Shown: positions 44,517 to 53,551 of the stretch, piece by piece
Position numbering within the stretch: the first letter of the stretch is position 1
Layout: the number at the start of each line of letters is the position of its first letter
Assembly (NCBI RefSeq): GCF_003428335.1
Contig: NZ_CP031704.1
Span: 1,426,001 to 1,490,000, forward strand
Reading direction: 5' to 3'
Length of the DNA: 64,000 bases
Source of the DNA: Solimonas sp. K1W22B-7
GTDB lineage: Bacteria > Pseudomonadota > Gammaproteobacteria > Nevskiales > Nevskiaceae
Position numbers and translations under genes: made by a program
Notes under the pieces: generated by a model
What the model was told of the DNA's origin: nothing
What the model saw: the letters and a program-made list of their open reading frames with translations, nothing else
Databases searched by the model: none

Positions 44517-47318
44517 CTAGGCCGTTTCCGTCGCCCGCACTTCCGCCAGCAGCTTCTTCAGCTCCGGCACGCAGGAACCGCAGTTGCCGCCCGCCTTCAG
44601 GCAACCGGTGATCTCGGCGGTGGTCTTCAGGCCCTTGTCGCGGATCGCCGCGCAGATCGTGTTGCGGCCCACGCCGAAGCAGGAGCAGACCGTCGGGCCG
44701 GTGTCGGCGCCCTTCTCGACCGGCTCGCCCACCAGCAGGCCGACGCGGTCGATCTCTTCCAGCTCATCCTTGACGAACAGGCTGGCCAGCCAGGCGCGCG
44801 AGGGCAGGTCGGGGCGCGGCGAGATGAACACGCAGCATTCGATGCGGTCGTTCACCACCAGGGCGGCGCGGTAGACGCCGGCGGTGCGGTCCTCGTACTC
44901 GATCCAGTCGGCTTCAGGATCGTCGGCGCCGAACAGGCTGCGCGCCCAGGCGCTGCGGTCCATGGCCTTGTCGCGGCCGGCGATCTCGTAGCGCAGGAAC
45001 TGGCGGCCCTGGATGCGCGTCCACCAGGTGGTGTTCTCCATCTGCAGTTCCTGGCGCGACAGCACGAAGCCGTGCCACAGCACGCGGAACTCGTCGACGC
45101 GCACCGGGGTGTGCTTGAACTCCGGCTCGCCCGAGATCGGGTCCACCACCGGGTTCACCAGGCTGCCGACGCGGGCGTCGGAGGCAAACTGCGAATTCCA
45201 GTGGATCGGCACGAAGATGTTGCCGCGCGGGATGCCGCCGCCATGCTGCACGCGCGCCACCAGCGAGCCCCAGCGGGTGGAGACGCGGGCCAGTTCGCCG
45301 ACGCGCACGCCGCTGATCAGGGCGTCCTGCGGGTGCATGTCGACGAAGGGCTCCGGCACGTGGTCGGCCAGCTTCGGCGACTTGCCGGTGCGGGTCATGG
45401 TGTGCCACTGGTCGCGCACGCGGCCGGTGTTGAGCACCAGCGGGTACTCCTCGCTGATCGCGTTGGCCGGCGCGCGTACCGGCGTCGGCACGAAATGCGC
45501 CTTGCCGTCGAGGTGGAAGTAGCGCTGGTCCTCGAACAATCTTTTCGTCCCCTCTCCCGCTTGCGGGAGAGGGGTAGGGGAGAGGGTGTCTGTAAAACTC
45601 TCAGAGTCAGCCCTTCCAACATTCACAGAAACCCTCTCCCCCAGCCCCTCTCCCGCAGGCGGGAGAGGGGAGCGAAGAACAGGCCACTGCACCGGCTGCA
45701 TCGCGTCGAAGCCGGCTGCGCCCAGGCCCACCAGGCCGCTGAGGTCGAAGCAGCGCTGGCCGTCGTTGCGGAAGGCCGACAGGCGCGCGTGCTCGTCGAA
45801 CACCGCGTGCGCGCCGTCGAAGTCGAAGCCTTCGTAGCCCATGCGGCGGGCGACGTCGCAGACGATGTCCCAGTCGGCGCGGGCTTCGCCCGGCGCGGCC
45901 AGGAACTTGCGCTGGCGCGAGATGCGGCGCTCGGAGTTGGTGACGGTGCCGTCCTTCTCGCCCCAGCCCAGTGCCGGCAGCAGCACGTGGGCAAAGCTGT
46001 TGGTGTCGGTCTTGTCGATGATGTCGGAGCTGATCACCAGCTCGCACTTGGCGAGTGCGCGCTTGACCTGGTCGGCGTCCGGCAGGCTGACGACCGGGTT
46101 GGTCGCCATGATCCACACCGCCTTGATCTTGCCGTCCTCGATCGCCTTGAACAGGTCCACGGCCTTGAGGCCCGGCTTGTCGGCGATGCGCGGCGAGTCC
46201 CAGAACTCCTGCACGGTGTCGCGGTGCCTGGGGTTGCCCAGGTCCATGTGCGAGGCCAGCATGTTGGCCAGGCCGCCGACCTCGCGGCCGCCCATGGCGT
46301 TGGGCTGGCCGGTGATCGAGAACGGTCCCATGCCGGGCTTGCCGATGCGGCCGGTCAGCAGGTGGCAGTTGATGATGCTGTTGACCTTGTCGGTGCCGGC
46401 CGAGGACTGGTTGACGCCCTGCGAGAAGGCGGTGATGACCTTCTCGGTGCGCGCGAACATGCGGTAGAACTCCAGCAGGTCGTGCTCGGCGATCTTGCAG
46501 GCCCGCGCCACCGAGCGCACGTCGCCGGCGGTGTTGTCGGCGATCGCCAGGGTGCGGGCGACGTCGCTGGTGTGCTGGTCGACGAAGCCGGCGTCCATCA
46601 CGCCATGCTGGTGCAGGAAGGACAGCAGTCCGTTGAACAGCCAGACGTCGGTGCCGGCGCGGACCGGCAGGTGCAGGTCGGCCAGCTCGCAGGTGGCGGT
46701 GCGGCGCGGGTCGATCACCACCAGCTTCATCTCGGGCCGCGCTTCCTTGGCCTTGGCGATGCGCTGGAAGATGATCGGGTGGCACCAGGCGGTGTTGGAG
46801 CCCACCAGCACCACCAGGTCGGCCTGTTCCAGGTCCTCGTAGCAGACCGGCACCAGGTCCTCGCCGAAGGCGCGCTTGTGCCCGGCCACGGCCGAGGACA
46901 TGCACAGCCGCGAGTTGGTGTCGATGTTGGCGGTGCCGACGTAGCCCTTCATCAGCTTGTTGGCGACGTAGTAGTCCTCGGTCAGCAGCTGGCCGGAGAC
47001 GTACAGCGCCACGGCGTCGGGGCCGTGCTGGTCGATGATGCGGCGCAGGCCGCCGGCGACGCGGTCCAGCGCGGTGTCCCAGCTGGCGCGCTGGCCGTCG
47101 ACCTTCGGGTAGAGCAGGCGGCCGTGCAGGTCCACGGTCTCGCCCAGGGCCGAGCCCTTGACGCAGAGGCGGCCGTAGTTGGAGCCGTGGGCGTCATCGC
47201 CGACGACGTCGATCTGGCCGTCCTGGCGGACGCTGGCCTTCACGCCGCAGCCCACGCCGCAGTAGGGGCAGGTGGTGGCGACGGTCGTGGTGGCGGCGAG
47301 GGTGGCGGGCAAGGTCAC
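44517..47318 (-). CDS. nasA: Assimilatory nitrate reductase catalytic subunit NasA, with in-frame repeat insertion
   Basis: Molybdoenzyme of 933 residues reducing nitrate to nitrite in the cytoplasm. N-terminal 4Fe-4S site CPYCGVGCGVKASV, MGD-binding blocks (VLVGSNTAWCHP, GPFSITGQPNAMGGREVGGLANML) and the dinucleotide-binding C-terminal domain (LNTGRVRDQWHTMTRTGKSP). A C-terminal BFD-like [2Fe-2S] domain with CSCFGVG and CLKAGGNCGSC is fused as in several NasA proteins. About 42 residues (LRSPLPPAGEGLGERVSV... to LSPTPLPQAGEGTK) near residue 560 are the translation of a family-P palindrome inserted in frame. It lies between QPVQWPV and RLFEDQRYFHLDG, normally adjacent. Last gene of the nirBD operon. 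Confidence 0.95.
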   Translation of the reverse strand: MTLPATLAATTTVATTCPYCGVGCGVKASVRQDGQIDVVGDDAHGSNYGRLCVKGSALGETVDLHGRLLYPKVDGQRASWDTALDRVAGGLRRIIDQHGPDAVALYVSGQLLTEDYYVANKLMKGYVGTANIDTNSRLCMSSAVAGHKRAFGEDLVPVCYEDLEQADLVVLVGSNTAWCHPIIFQRIAKAKEARPEMKLVVIDPRRTATCELADLHLPVRAGTDVWLFNGLLSFLHQHGVMDAGFVDQHTSDVARTLAIADNTAGDVRSVARACKIAEHDLLEFYRMFARTEKVITAFSQGVNQSSAGTDKVNSIINCHLLTGRIGKPGMGPFSITGQPNAMGGREVGGLANMLASHMDLGNPRHRDTVQEFWDSPRIADKPGLKAVDLFKAIEDGKIKAVWIMATNPVVSLPDADQVKRALAKCELVISSDIIDKTDTNSFAHVLLPALGWGEKDGTVTNSERRISRQRKFLAAPGEARADWDIVCDVARRMGYEGFDFDGAHAVFDEHARLSAFRNDGQRCFDLSGLVGLGAAGFDAMQPVQWPVLRSPLPPAGEGLGERVSVNVGRADSESFTDTLSPTPLPQAGEGTKRLFEDQRYFHLDGKAHFVPTPVRAPANAISEEYPLVLNTGRVRDQWHTMTRTGKSPKLADHVPEPFVDMHPQDALISGVRVGELARVSTRWGSLVARVQHGGGIPRGNIFVPIHWNSQFASDARVGSLVNPVVDPISGEPEFKHTPVRVDEFRVLWHGFVLSRQELQMENTTWWTRIQGRQFLRYEIAGRDKAMDRSAWARSLFGADDPEADWIEYEDRTAGVYRAALVVNDRIECCVFISPRPDLPSRAWLASLFVKDELEEIDRVGLLVGEPVEKGADTGPTVCSCFGVGRNTICAAIRDKGLKTTAEITGCLKAGGNCGSCVPELKKLLAEVRATETA
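45547..45672. repeat. CCTCTCCCGC palindromic element (family P), solo copy inside nasA
   Basis: 126 bp (42 codons): GTCCCCTCTCCCGCTTGCGG at one end, GCAGGCGGGAGAGGGGA at the other, inner GAGAGGGTGTCTGTAAAAC and TTCACAGAAACCCTCTC arms. It keeps the nasA frame open and contains no stop on that strand. Confidence 0.93.
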
Positions 47319-47334
47319 GTGGAATTTTTTGGGT

Positions 47335-48561
47335 CTAGGCCGCGCGCGGCTCGCAGTAGGCCTGTCCGAACAGCAGCCGGCTGCGCAGGCTGGCGATGTC
47401 GGTCTTGTTCTGGATCAACTCGAAGTACCAGGGGCCGTCCTTGACGTCGCCATAGAGTACCGCACCGATCACGCGGTTGCCCTTCAGTACCAGGCGCTTG
47501 TAGACGCCGCGGCGCGGGTCGCGCATCACCAGGTCCTCGCTGTCGGCGTCGCCGATGAAGTCGCCGGCGGAGTAGAGGTCCACGCCGGTGACCTTGAGCT
47601 TGGTGGCGGTGGCCTGCTGCACGTAGCGCGAGTGGCCGAAGCCGGCGAGGTGGGTGGCGCAGACGCGCGCCTGGTCCCAGATCGGCGCCACCAGGCCGAA
47701 CAGGGCCTTGCGGTGCTGCACGCATTCGCCCACGGCGTAGACGCGCGGGTCGAAGGTCTGCAGCGTGTCGTCGACGATGATCGCGCGGTCGCACTGCAGG
47801 CCGGCGCTCTTGGCCAGATCGATGTTGGGGCGCACGCCCACGGTCATCACCACCAGGTCGGCGGGGATCTCGCTGCCGTCCTTGAAGCGCAGGGCGGTGA
47901 CGCGATCCGGCCCGACGATCTCGGCGGTGTTGGCGTTGAGCATGATGCGCAGGCCCTTGCGCTCCAGCGAGGTCTTCAGCAGGGCCGCGGCCGGCTTGTC
48001 GAGCTGGCGCTCCATCAGGCTGTCCATGACGTGGACCACGGTCACTTCCATGCCCTGGCGCAGCAGGCCGTTGGCGGCCTCCAGGCCCAGCAGGCCGCCG
48101 CCGATCACCACCGCATGGCGATGGTTGCGCGCGGCGTCCAGCATGGTCTCCACGTCCTGGATGTCGCGGAAGGCGATCACGCCCGGCAGCTTGTGGCCGG
48201 GCACCGGGATGATGAAGGGATTGGAGCCGGTGGCCAGCAGTACGCGGTCGTACTGGATCGCCAGGCCGGACTGCGAGTGAACCGTGCGGCGCGGCCGGTC
48301 GATCTTCACCACGGGATCGCCGGCGTGCAGGGTGATGCCGTTCTTCGCATACCACTCGCGCGTGTTCAGCATGATGTCGTCGACGGTCTTTTCACCGGCG
48401 AGCACAGGCGACAGCAGGATGCGGTTGTAGTTGCCGTGCGGCTCGGCGCCGAACACGGTGATGTCGTAGAGGTCCGGCGCGAGCCTGAGCAGCTCCTCGA
48501 CCGTGCGCATGCCGGCCATGCCGTTACCGATGACGACCAGCTTGGGCTTCGATGTAGTCAT
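47335..48561 (-). CDS. FAD-dependent NAD(P)H oxidoreductase, electron donor to NasA (NasB/NasC type)
   Basis: Protein of 408 residues homologous to the N-terminal half of NirB: FAD Rossmann motif VVIGNGMAGMRTVEELL, LLATGSNPFIIPVPG, NAD motif VVIGGGLLGLEAANGLL, VMTVGVRPN and AVGECVQH. A C-terminal small domain (VTGVDLYSAGDF...LIQNKTDI) follows, but no BFD or siroheme domain. In nasA operons such proteins pass electrons from NAD(P)H to NasA. ATG 48561 is used; upstream in-frame codons are weaker. Lies 16 bp before nasA. Confidence 0.9.
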   Translation of the reverse strand: MTTSKPKLVVIGNGMAGMRTVEELLRLAPDLYDITVFGAEPHGNYNRILLSPVLAGEKTVDDIMLNTREWYAKNGITLHAGDPVVKIDRPRRTVHSQSGLAIQYDRVLLATGSNPFIIPVPGHKLPGVIAFRDIQDVETMLDAARNHRHAVVIGGGLLGLEAANGLLRQGMEVTVVHVMDSLMERQLDKPAAALLKTSLERKGLRIMLNANTAEIVGPDRVTALRFKDGSEIPADLVVMTVGVRPNIDLAKSAGLQCDRAIIVDDTLQTFDPRVYAVGECVQHRKALFGLVAPIWDQARVCATHLAGFGHSRYVQQATATKLKVTGVDLYSAGDFIGDADSEDLVMRDPRRGVYKRLVLKGNRVIGAVLYGDVKDGPWYFELIQNKTDIASLRSRLLFGQAYCEPRAA

Positions 48562-48654
48562 GTTTGGTTGCCCCCGGGCGGGAGAGTCGTCCTTCACGCG
48601 GTACCGGCCCTTTGATAACGGCCCGCACTCGGGAACGACCTCCCGCTTGGGTGC

Positions 48655-49005
48655 TCAGTGTGCGGCGAGGAGGATCTGCCCGTTCTCGACGCGCGCGGGA
48701 TAAGCGCGCACGGAGTGTTCGGGGGCTTCCAGGCATTCGCCGGTCTTCAAATCGAAATGATGCTTGTAGATCGGCGAGGCGACCACCGTGCGGTCGCCGA
48801 GGCTGCCGATCAGGCCGCGGGAAAGTACCGAGGCCTCGGAGTTCGGATCATAGTTGGAAATCGCGAAAATTCCCCCACCCGTTCCGACGCGGAAGATCGC
48901 TACCTGCTCGCCACCGAGCAGGGCGCAGACGCCGGTGTTCGGCACGATGTCTTCCACGGCACAGACCGGGATCCAGGACTTCACGTTGCGGTCGCCATCC
49001 ATCAT
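48655..49005 (-). CDS. nirD: Nitrite reductase small subunit NirD
   Basis: Protein of 116 residues with the Rieske-like NirD fold: WIPVCAVEDIVPNTGVCALLGGEQVAIFRV, GGIFAISNYDPNSEASVLSRGLIGSLGDRTVVASPIYKHHFDLKTGECLE. As usual for NirD, the full set of Rieske Cys/His ligands is absent. Starts 8 bp after nirB; partner of the siroheme subunit. Confidence 0.94.
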   Translation of the reverse strand: MMDGDRNVKSWIPVCAVEDIVPNTGVCALLGGEQVAIFRVGTGGGIFAISNYDPNSEASVLSRGLIGSLGDRTVVASPIYKHHFDLKTGECLEAPEHSVRAYPARVENGQILLAAH

Positions 49006-49013
49006 GTTTCTCC

Positions 49014-51563
49014 TTACGCCGCCTTCACCACGACCGGGATCTGCGCCAGCTTCGACTGCTTCTCTTCGGGTGTCGCCGGACGGATCTGGCCGCGCTCCTC
49101 GATGAAGACGACGTTGCTGTCGGCCTTGTCGCTGTTGACGAAGTGGCGGAAGCGCTTGCGGGCTTCCGGATCGGTAACGGCCTTCTTCCACTCGCACTCG
49201 TAGGTGTCGACGACGTGCTGCATCTCGGATTCCAGCTCGGCAGCGATACCGAGCTTGTCGTCGATGACGACGCTCTTGAGGTAGTCCAGGCCGCCTTCGA
49301 GGTTTTCGCGCCAGGTGCTGGTGCGCTGCAGCCTGTCGGCGGTGCGCACGTAGAACATCAGGAAACGGTCGATGTACTGGAGCAGGGTGGCCTTGTCGAG
49401 ATCGCTGGCGATCAGCTCGGCGTGGCGCGGCTTCATGCCGCCGTTGCCGCAGACGTAGAGGTTCCAGCCCTTCTCGGTGGCGATGATGCCGACGTCCTTG
49501 CCCTGCGCCTCGGCGCATTCGCGGGTGCAGCCGGACACGGCGAACTTGAGCTTGTGCGGCGCGCGCAGGCCCTTGTAGCGGTTCTCGATCTCGATCGCCA
49601 GGCCCACCGAGTCATCGACGCCGTAGCGGCACCAGGTGCTGCCGACACAGGACTTCACGGTACGCAGCGACTTGGCGTACGCGTGGCCGGTCTCGAAGCC
49701 GGCCGCGATCAGCTCCTCCCAGATCTGCGGCAGCTGCTCCAGGCGCGCGCCGAACAGATCGACGCGCTGGCCGCCGGTGATCTTGGTGTAGAGGCCGTAC
49801 TTCTTGGCCACCTGGCCGACCGCGATCAGGCCGTCGGGGCTGACTTCGCCACCGGCCATGCGCGGGATCACCGAGTAGGTGCCGTCCTTCTGGATATTGC
49901 CGAGGAAGTAGTCGTTGGAATCCTGCAGCGCCGCGTGCTCCTTCTTGAGCACGAAGTCGTTCCAGCAGGAGGCGAAGACGCTGGCGGCCACCGGCTTGCA
50001 GACGTCGCAGCCCAGGCCCTTGCCATGCTTTTCCAGCAGGGTTTCGAAGGTCTTGATCTGGCCGACGCGCACCAGATGGTAGATCTCCTGGCGCGAGTAG
50101 GGGAAGTGCTCGCAGACATGGTTGTTGACCGCCATGCCCTGCTTCTTCATCTCCGACTTCATGACCTGGGTGGCCAGGGCCACGCAGCCGCCGCAGGAGG
50201 TGCCGGCTTTCGTGCAGCTCTTGATGGCGCCGATGGTGGTGGCGCCCTCGCAGACCGCCGCGCAGATCTGACCCTTGGAGACGTTGTTGCAGGAGCAGAT
50301 CTGGGCCGCGTCGGGCAGGTTGTCCACGCCCAGGCCCGGCTTCTTGCCGCCGGAGTCGGGCAGGATCAGGAACTCCGGCGATTCCGGCAGCTCGATCTTG
50401 TTGAGCATCATCTGCAGCAGCGTGCCGTACTCTTCGGCGTCGCCCACCAGTACGCTGCCGAGCAGGTACTTGCCGTCCTCGGAAACCACCAGCTTCTTGT
50501 AGACCTGCTTGCGCTCGTCGTTGAACTGGTAGACGCGGCTGCCGGGGGTGCTGCCCATGGCGTCGCCGATGCTGGCCACGTCCACGCCCATGAGCTTGAG
50601 CTTGGTGCTCATGTCGGCGCCGGTGAACTCGCCGACCTGGCCCAGCATGTGCCTGGCAGCGACGCGCGCCATGTCGTAGCCCGGGGCCACCAGGCCGTAG
50701 ATGCGGCCGGACCACAGGGCGCATTCGCCGATGGCGTAGACGTCCGGATCCAGGGTGCGGCAGAAGTTGTCGATGACGATGCCGCCGCGCTCGCCGACGC
50801 CGAGCTGGCAGGCCTTGGCCAGTTCGTCGCGCGGACGGATGCCGGCGGAGAACACGATCATGTCGGTGTCGAGGTGGCTGCCGTCCGCGAACTTCATGCG
50901 GTGGGTGCCGGCTTCGCCGTCCACGATCTCCAGGGTGTTCTTCTGGGTGTGCACGGTGACGCCCAGTTCCTCGATCTTGCGGCGCAGGGTGCGGCCGCCG
51001 CCGTCGTCGACCTGCACTGCCATCAGGCGCGGGGCGAACTCGACGACGTGGGTCTGCAGGCCCATGTCGCGCAGGGCCTTGGCGCATTCCAGGCCGAGCA
51101 GGCCGCCGCCGATGACCACGCCGGTCTTCGAGCGGGCGCCGCATTCCTTCATGCCCTCGAGGTCTTCGATGGTGCGGTAGACGAAGATGTCCTTGCGGTC
51201 CTTGCCCGGTACCGGCGGCACGAAGGGGTAGGAGCCGGTGGCCAGCACCAGCTTGTCGTAGCTCAGGGTCTCGCCGGTGGAGACCGTGATGGTCTTCATG
51301 GCGCGGTCGATGCCGGCAGCCTTGGCGTTGAGCTTGAGCAGCAGGCCGTCGCGGCCGAAGAAGTCCGGGGCGACCAGCGACAGGTCCTCGGCGGACTTGC
51401 CGGCGAAGAACTCCGACAGGTGCACGCGATCGTAGGCCGGGCGCGGCTCTTCGCAGAGCACGGTGACTTCCAGGTCCGGCAGGCCGGCCTCGGCCAGCGA
51501 TTCCAGGAACTTGTGGCCGACCATGCCGTGGCCGATCACGACGATTTTCTGCTTCTGACCCAT
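49014..51563 (-). CDS. nirB: NAD(P)H-dependent nitrite reductase large subunit NirB
   Basis: Siroheme enzyme of 849 residues reducing nitrite to ammonium. FAD/NAD-binding region (VVIGHGMVGHKFLE, VVIGGGLLGLECAKAL), a BFD-like [2Fe-2S] domain (CSCNNVSKGQICAAVCEG...CTKAGTSCGGC), a ferredoxin-like half domain, and the sulfite/nitrite reductase domain with siroheme-4Fe-4S cysteines SCVGSTWCRYG and SGCTRECAEAQGKD. ATG 51563 has GAGG five bases upstream. First gene of nirB-nirD-oxidoreductase-nasA, preceded by a sigma-54 promoter. Confidence 0.97.
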   Translation of the reverse strand: MGQKQKIVVIGHGMVGHKFLESLAEAGLPDLEVTVLCEEPRPAYDRVHLSEFFAGKSAEDLSLVAPDFFGRDGLLLKLNAKAAGIDRAMKTITVSTGETLSYDKLVLATGSYPFVPPVPGKDRKDIFVYRTIEDLEGMKECGARSKTGVVIGGGLLGLECAKALRDMGLQTHVVEFAPRLMAVQVDDGGGRTLRRKIEELGVTVHTQKNTLEIVDGEAGTHRMKFADGSHLDTDMIVFSAGIRPRDELAKACQLGVGERGGIVIDNFCRTLDPDVYAIGECALWSGRIYGLVAPGYDMARVAARHMLGQVGEFTGADMSTKLKLMGVDVASIGDAMGSTPGSRVYQFNDERKQVYKKLVVSEDGKYLLGSVLVGDAEEYGTLLQMMLNKIELPESPEFLILPDSGGKKPGLGVDNLPDAAQICSCNNVSKGQICAAVCEGATTIGAIKSCTKAGTSCGGCVALATQVMKSEMKKQGMAVNNHVCEHFPYSRQEIYHLVRVGQIKTFETLLEKHGKGLGCDVCKPVAASVFASCWNDFVLKKEHAALQDSNDYFLGNIQKDGTYSVIPRMAGGEVSPDGLIAVGQVAKKYGLYTKITGGQRVDLFGARLEQLPQIWEELIAAGFETGHAYAKSLRTVKSCVGSTWCRYGVDDSVGLAIEIENRYKGLRAPHKLKFAVSGCTRECAEAQGKDVGIIATEKGWNLYVCGNGGMKPRHAELIASDLDKATLLQYIDRFLMFYVRTADRLQRTSTWRENLEGGLDYLKSVVIDDKLGIAAELESEMQHVVDTYECEWKKAVTDPEARKRFRHFVNSDKADSNVVFIEERGQIRPATPEEKQSKLAQIPVVVKAA

Positions 51564-51598
51564 GCTGCCTCGCCCTAATTTGGTTGCGATCAAAAAGA

Positions 51599-51614
51599 AG
51601 CAATCATCGTGCCA
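51599..51614 (-). promoter_or_regulatory. Sigma-54 promoter of the nirBD-nasA operon
   Basis: Minus-strand TGGCACGATGATTGCT matches the -24/-12 consensus TGGCACRNNNNTTGCW at every fixed position. The predicted transcript start is about 25 nt upstream of the nirB ATG. Further upstream, GGTGCACC (51665-51672) and AGTGCACCG (about 51706-51714) resemble NtrC half-sites at enhancer distance; that part is tentative. Confidence 0.85.
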
Positions 51615-51728
51615 CTTATAAGTTATTGATTCTTCGTTAATAACTCGTTTTGTCTACCCATGTTGGTGCACCGGCCTCCTGGCAACTGCGCTGCCCTGGA
51701 GCGCCAGTGCACCGCCATTGCACGGCAA

Positions 51729-52550
51729 TCAGCCCACTGCCAGTGCAAGCGGGGCGCCACCGTGGCCGCGTTCTGCGCCGCCGTGGTGCAGGAAACGCAG
51801 GATCGCGGCGCAGCTGCGGTGGTACTCCGAGTCCTCCGCCAGCTTCAGGCGTTGCCGCGGGCGTGGCAGTTTCACGTCCAGGATTTCGCCGATGGTGGCG
51901 GCGGGGCCGTTGGTCATCATCACGACGCGGTCGGACAGCAGCACCGCCTCGTCGACGTCATGGGTGACCATGACCACGGTGCAGCGCAGCTTGGACTGGA
52001 TCTCCATCAGCGAGTCCTGCAGGTTGGCGCGGGTCAGGGCATCGAGCGCGCCGAAGGGCTCGTCCATCAGCAGCACCTTGGGCTCCATGGCCAGCGCGCG
52101 GGCGATGCCGACGCGCTGCTTCATGCCGCCCGACAGTTCGTGCGGGCGCTTGTCGTGGGCCTTGCCCAGGCCCACCAGGTCCAGCGCCGCCTCGGTGCGG
52201 CTGCGCAGCTGCGCGCTCGTCTCGGTGGCGCCGAAGACCCGCTCGACCGCCAGGTGGATGTTGCCGTAGGCGGTGAGCCAGGGCAGCAGCGAATGGTTCT
52301 GGAACACCACGGCGCGTTCCGGGCCGGGGCCGGCGACCTCGCGGCCGTTGAGCACCACGCCGCCGGTGGTGGGTTCCACCAGGCCGGCGATCAGGTTCAG
52401 CACCGTGGACTTGCCGCAGCCCGAGTGGCCGATGAGCGAGACGAACTCGCCTTCGCTGACCTTGAAGTTGACGTTGTCCAGGGCGCGGAAGACGCCGCGC
52501 GGGGTACGGAATTCGACCGAGGTGTGGTCGACTTGCAGGTAAGGGGTCAT
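51729..52550 (-). CDS. Nitrate ABC transporter ATPase (NrtD type)
   Basis: ATPase of 273 residues: Walker [11 protein letters not shown]-loop [11 protein letters not shown], signature LSGGMKQR, Walker [18 protein letters not shown]-loop [14 protein letters not shown]. The NrtC/NrtD/SsuB type is supported by [10 protein letters not shown]. Last gene of the porin-nrt unit, working with the permease at 52645 and binding protein at 53552. Confidence 0.93.
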   Translation of the reverse strand: MTPYLQVDHTSVEFRTPRGVFRALDNVNFKVSEGEFVSLIGHSGCGKSTVLNLIAGLVEPTTGGVVLNGREVAGPGPERAVVFQNHSLLPWLTAYGNIHLAVERVFGATETSAQLRSRTEAALDLVGLGKAHDKRPHELSGGMKQRVGIARALAMEPKVLLMDEPFGALDALTRANLQDSLMEIQSKLRCTVVMVTHDVDEAVLLSDRVVMMTNGPAATIGEILDVKLPRPRQRLKLAEDSEYHRSCAAILRFLHHGGAERGHGGAPLALAVG

Positions 52551-52580
52551 GGATGAACTCCGTTGGGATCCGAGGCCTGT

Positions 52581-52636
52581 GCGGAAGCCGGCTCTCCGAG
52601 GAAAGGAGAGGGGATCGCCGGCGAGCCGGCTTCCGC
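52581..52636. repeat. Palindrome between the nrt permease and ATPase genes
   Basis: GCGGAAGCCGGCTC (52581-52594) and GAGCCGGCTTCCGC (52623-52636) form a perfect 14-bp stem around a 28-nt loop. REP-like; may protect the upstream porin-nrtAB mRNA and lower nrtD expression. Confidence 0.7.
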
Positions 52637-52644
52637 AGGGCTTT

Positions 52645-53538
52645 TCATTGATGGCGGTAGTCGAAGCGCTGGGCCAGCTTGCCCATCCCGGCTTCGAGGG
52701 CGAGACCCACCGAGCCGATGACGATGATGGCGATGATGATGTGGCTCATGTTGAGGTTGTTCCACTCATCCCAGACCCAGAAGCCGATGCCGACGCCACC
52801 GGTAAGCATTTCGCTGGCCACGATCACCAGCCAGGCGATGCCCAGCGCCAGCTTGGCGCCGGTCAGCACATAGGGCACGGTGGCCGGCAGCAGGATCTTG
52901 GTGAAGATCTTCCACTCCGACAGCTGCAGCACGCGGGCCACGTTCATGTAGTCCTGCGGCAGCGCGGCGACGCCCATCGCGGTGTTGAGGATCATCGGCC
53001 AGATGCTGCAGATGAAGATCACGAAGATCGCCGCCGGGTCCGCCGCCTTGAACACCGCCAGGCCGATCGGCAGCCAGGCCAGCGGCGACACCGGCCGCAG
53101 CAGGCTGATGACCGGGTTGAAGGCCTTGCTCAGCAGCGAGAAGCGACCCAGCAGGAAGCCCAGCGGGATGCCCACCAGCGCCGCCAGCCCGAAGCCCAGG
53201 GCCACGCGCCCCAGCGACTTCAGCACGTTCCAGCCGATCCCCATGTCGTTCGGTCCGTTGATGTAGAACGGATGCGAGAACAGTTCGACAGCGGCCAGGA
53301 AGGTGGCGCCCGGCCCGGGGAGGTAGTCGGAAAACGTGGACACCAGCGCCCAAACCCCGACCAGCACCGACAGGCCGATGGTGGGCGGCAGCGCCGCCTT
53401 GCCGGCGGCCACCAGGCCTGCCGCGATGCGGGAGGCGAGGCTGACCTTGGGCTCGGGGGCGATGGGTGTGTTGGCGGCAGCGGGGGCGGTGGTCACGGTA
53501 TCGGGCTCCACGCTTTGCAGGCGTATGGCGGCGCTCAT
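52645..53538 (-). CDS. Nitrate ABC transporter permease (NrtB type)
   Basis: Permease of 297 residues with an N-terminal cytoplasmic segment of about 35 residues, then five to six helices and the coupling loop [45 protein letters not shown], characteristic of NrtB/SsuC. Uses the ATPase encoded after the palindrome. Starts 13 bp after nrtA. Confidence 0.93.
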   Translation of the reverse strand: MSAAIRLQSVEPDTVTTAPAAANTPIAPEPKVSLASRIAAGLVAAGKAALPPTIGLSVLVGVWALVSTFSDYLPGPGATFLAAVELFSHPFYINGPNDMGIGWNVLKSLGRVALGFGLAALVGIPLGFLLGRFSLLSKAFNPVISLLRPVSPLAWLPIGLAVFKAADPAAIFVIFICSIWPMILNTAMGVAALPQDYMNVARVLQLSEWKIFTKILLPATVPYVLTGAKLALGIAWLVIVASEMLTGGVGIGFWVWDEWNNLNMSHIIIAIIVIGSVGLALEAGMGKLAQRFDYRHQ

Positions 53539-53551
53539 GGGAATCTCCGGA

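Noticed and set aside
48564-51578. 1004-codon open frame antisense to nirB/nirD
   Set aside because: Shadow of NirB, whose cofactor motifs are complete; the antisense product has no recognisable domain and skewed composition.
52581-52636. Intrinsic terminator separating nrtB from nrtD
   Set aside because: The stem is perfect but lacks a T-run and has a 28-nt loop; the genes belong to one transporter, so a stabilising or attenuating palindrome is more likely.
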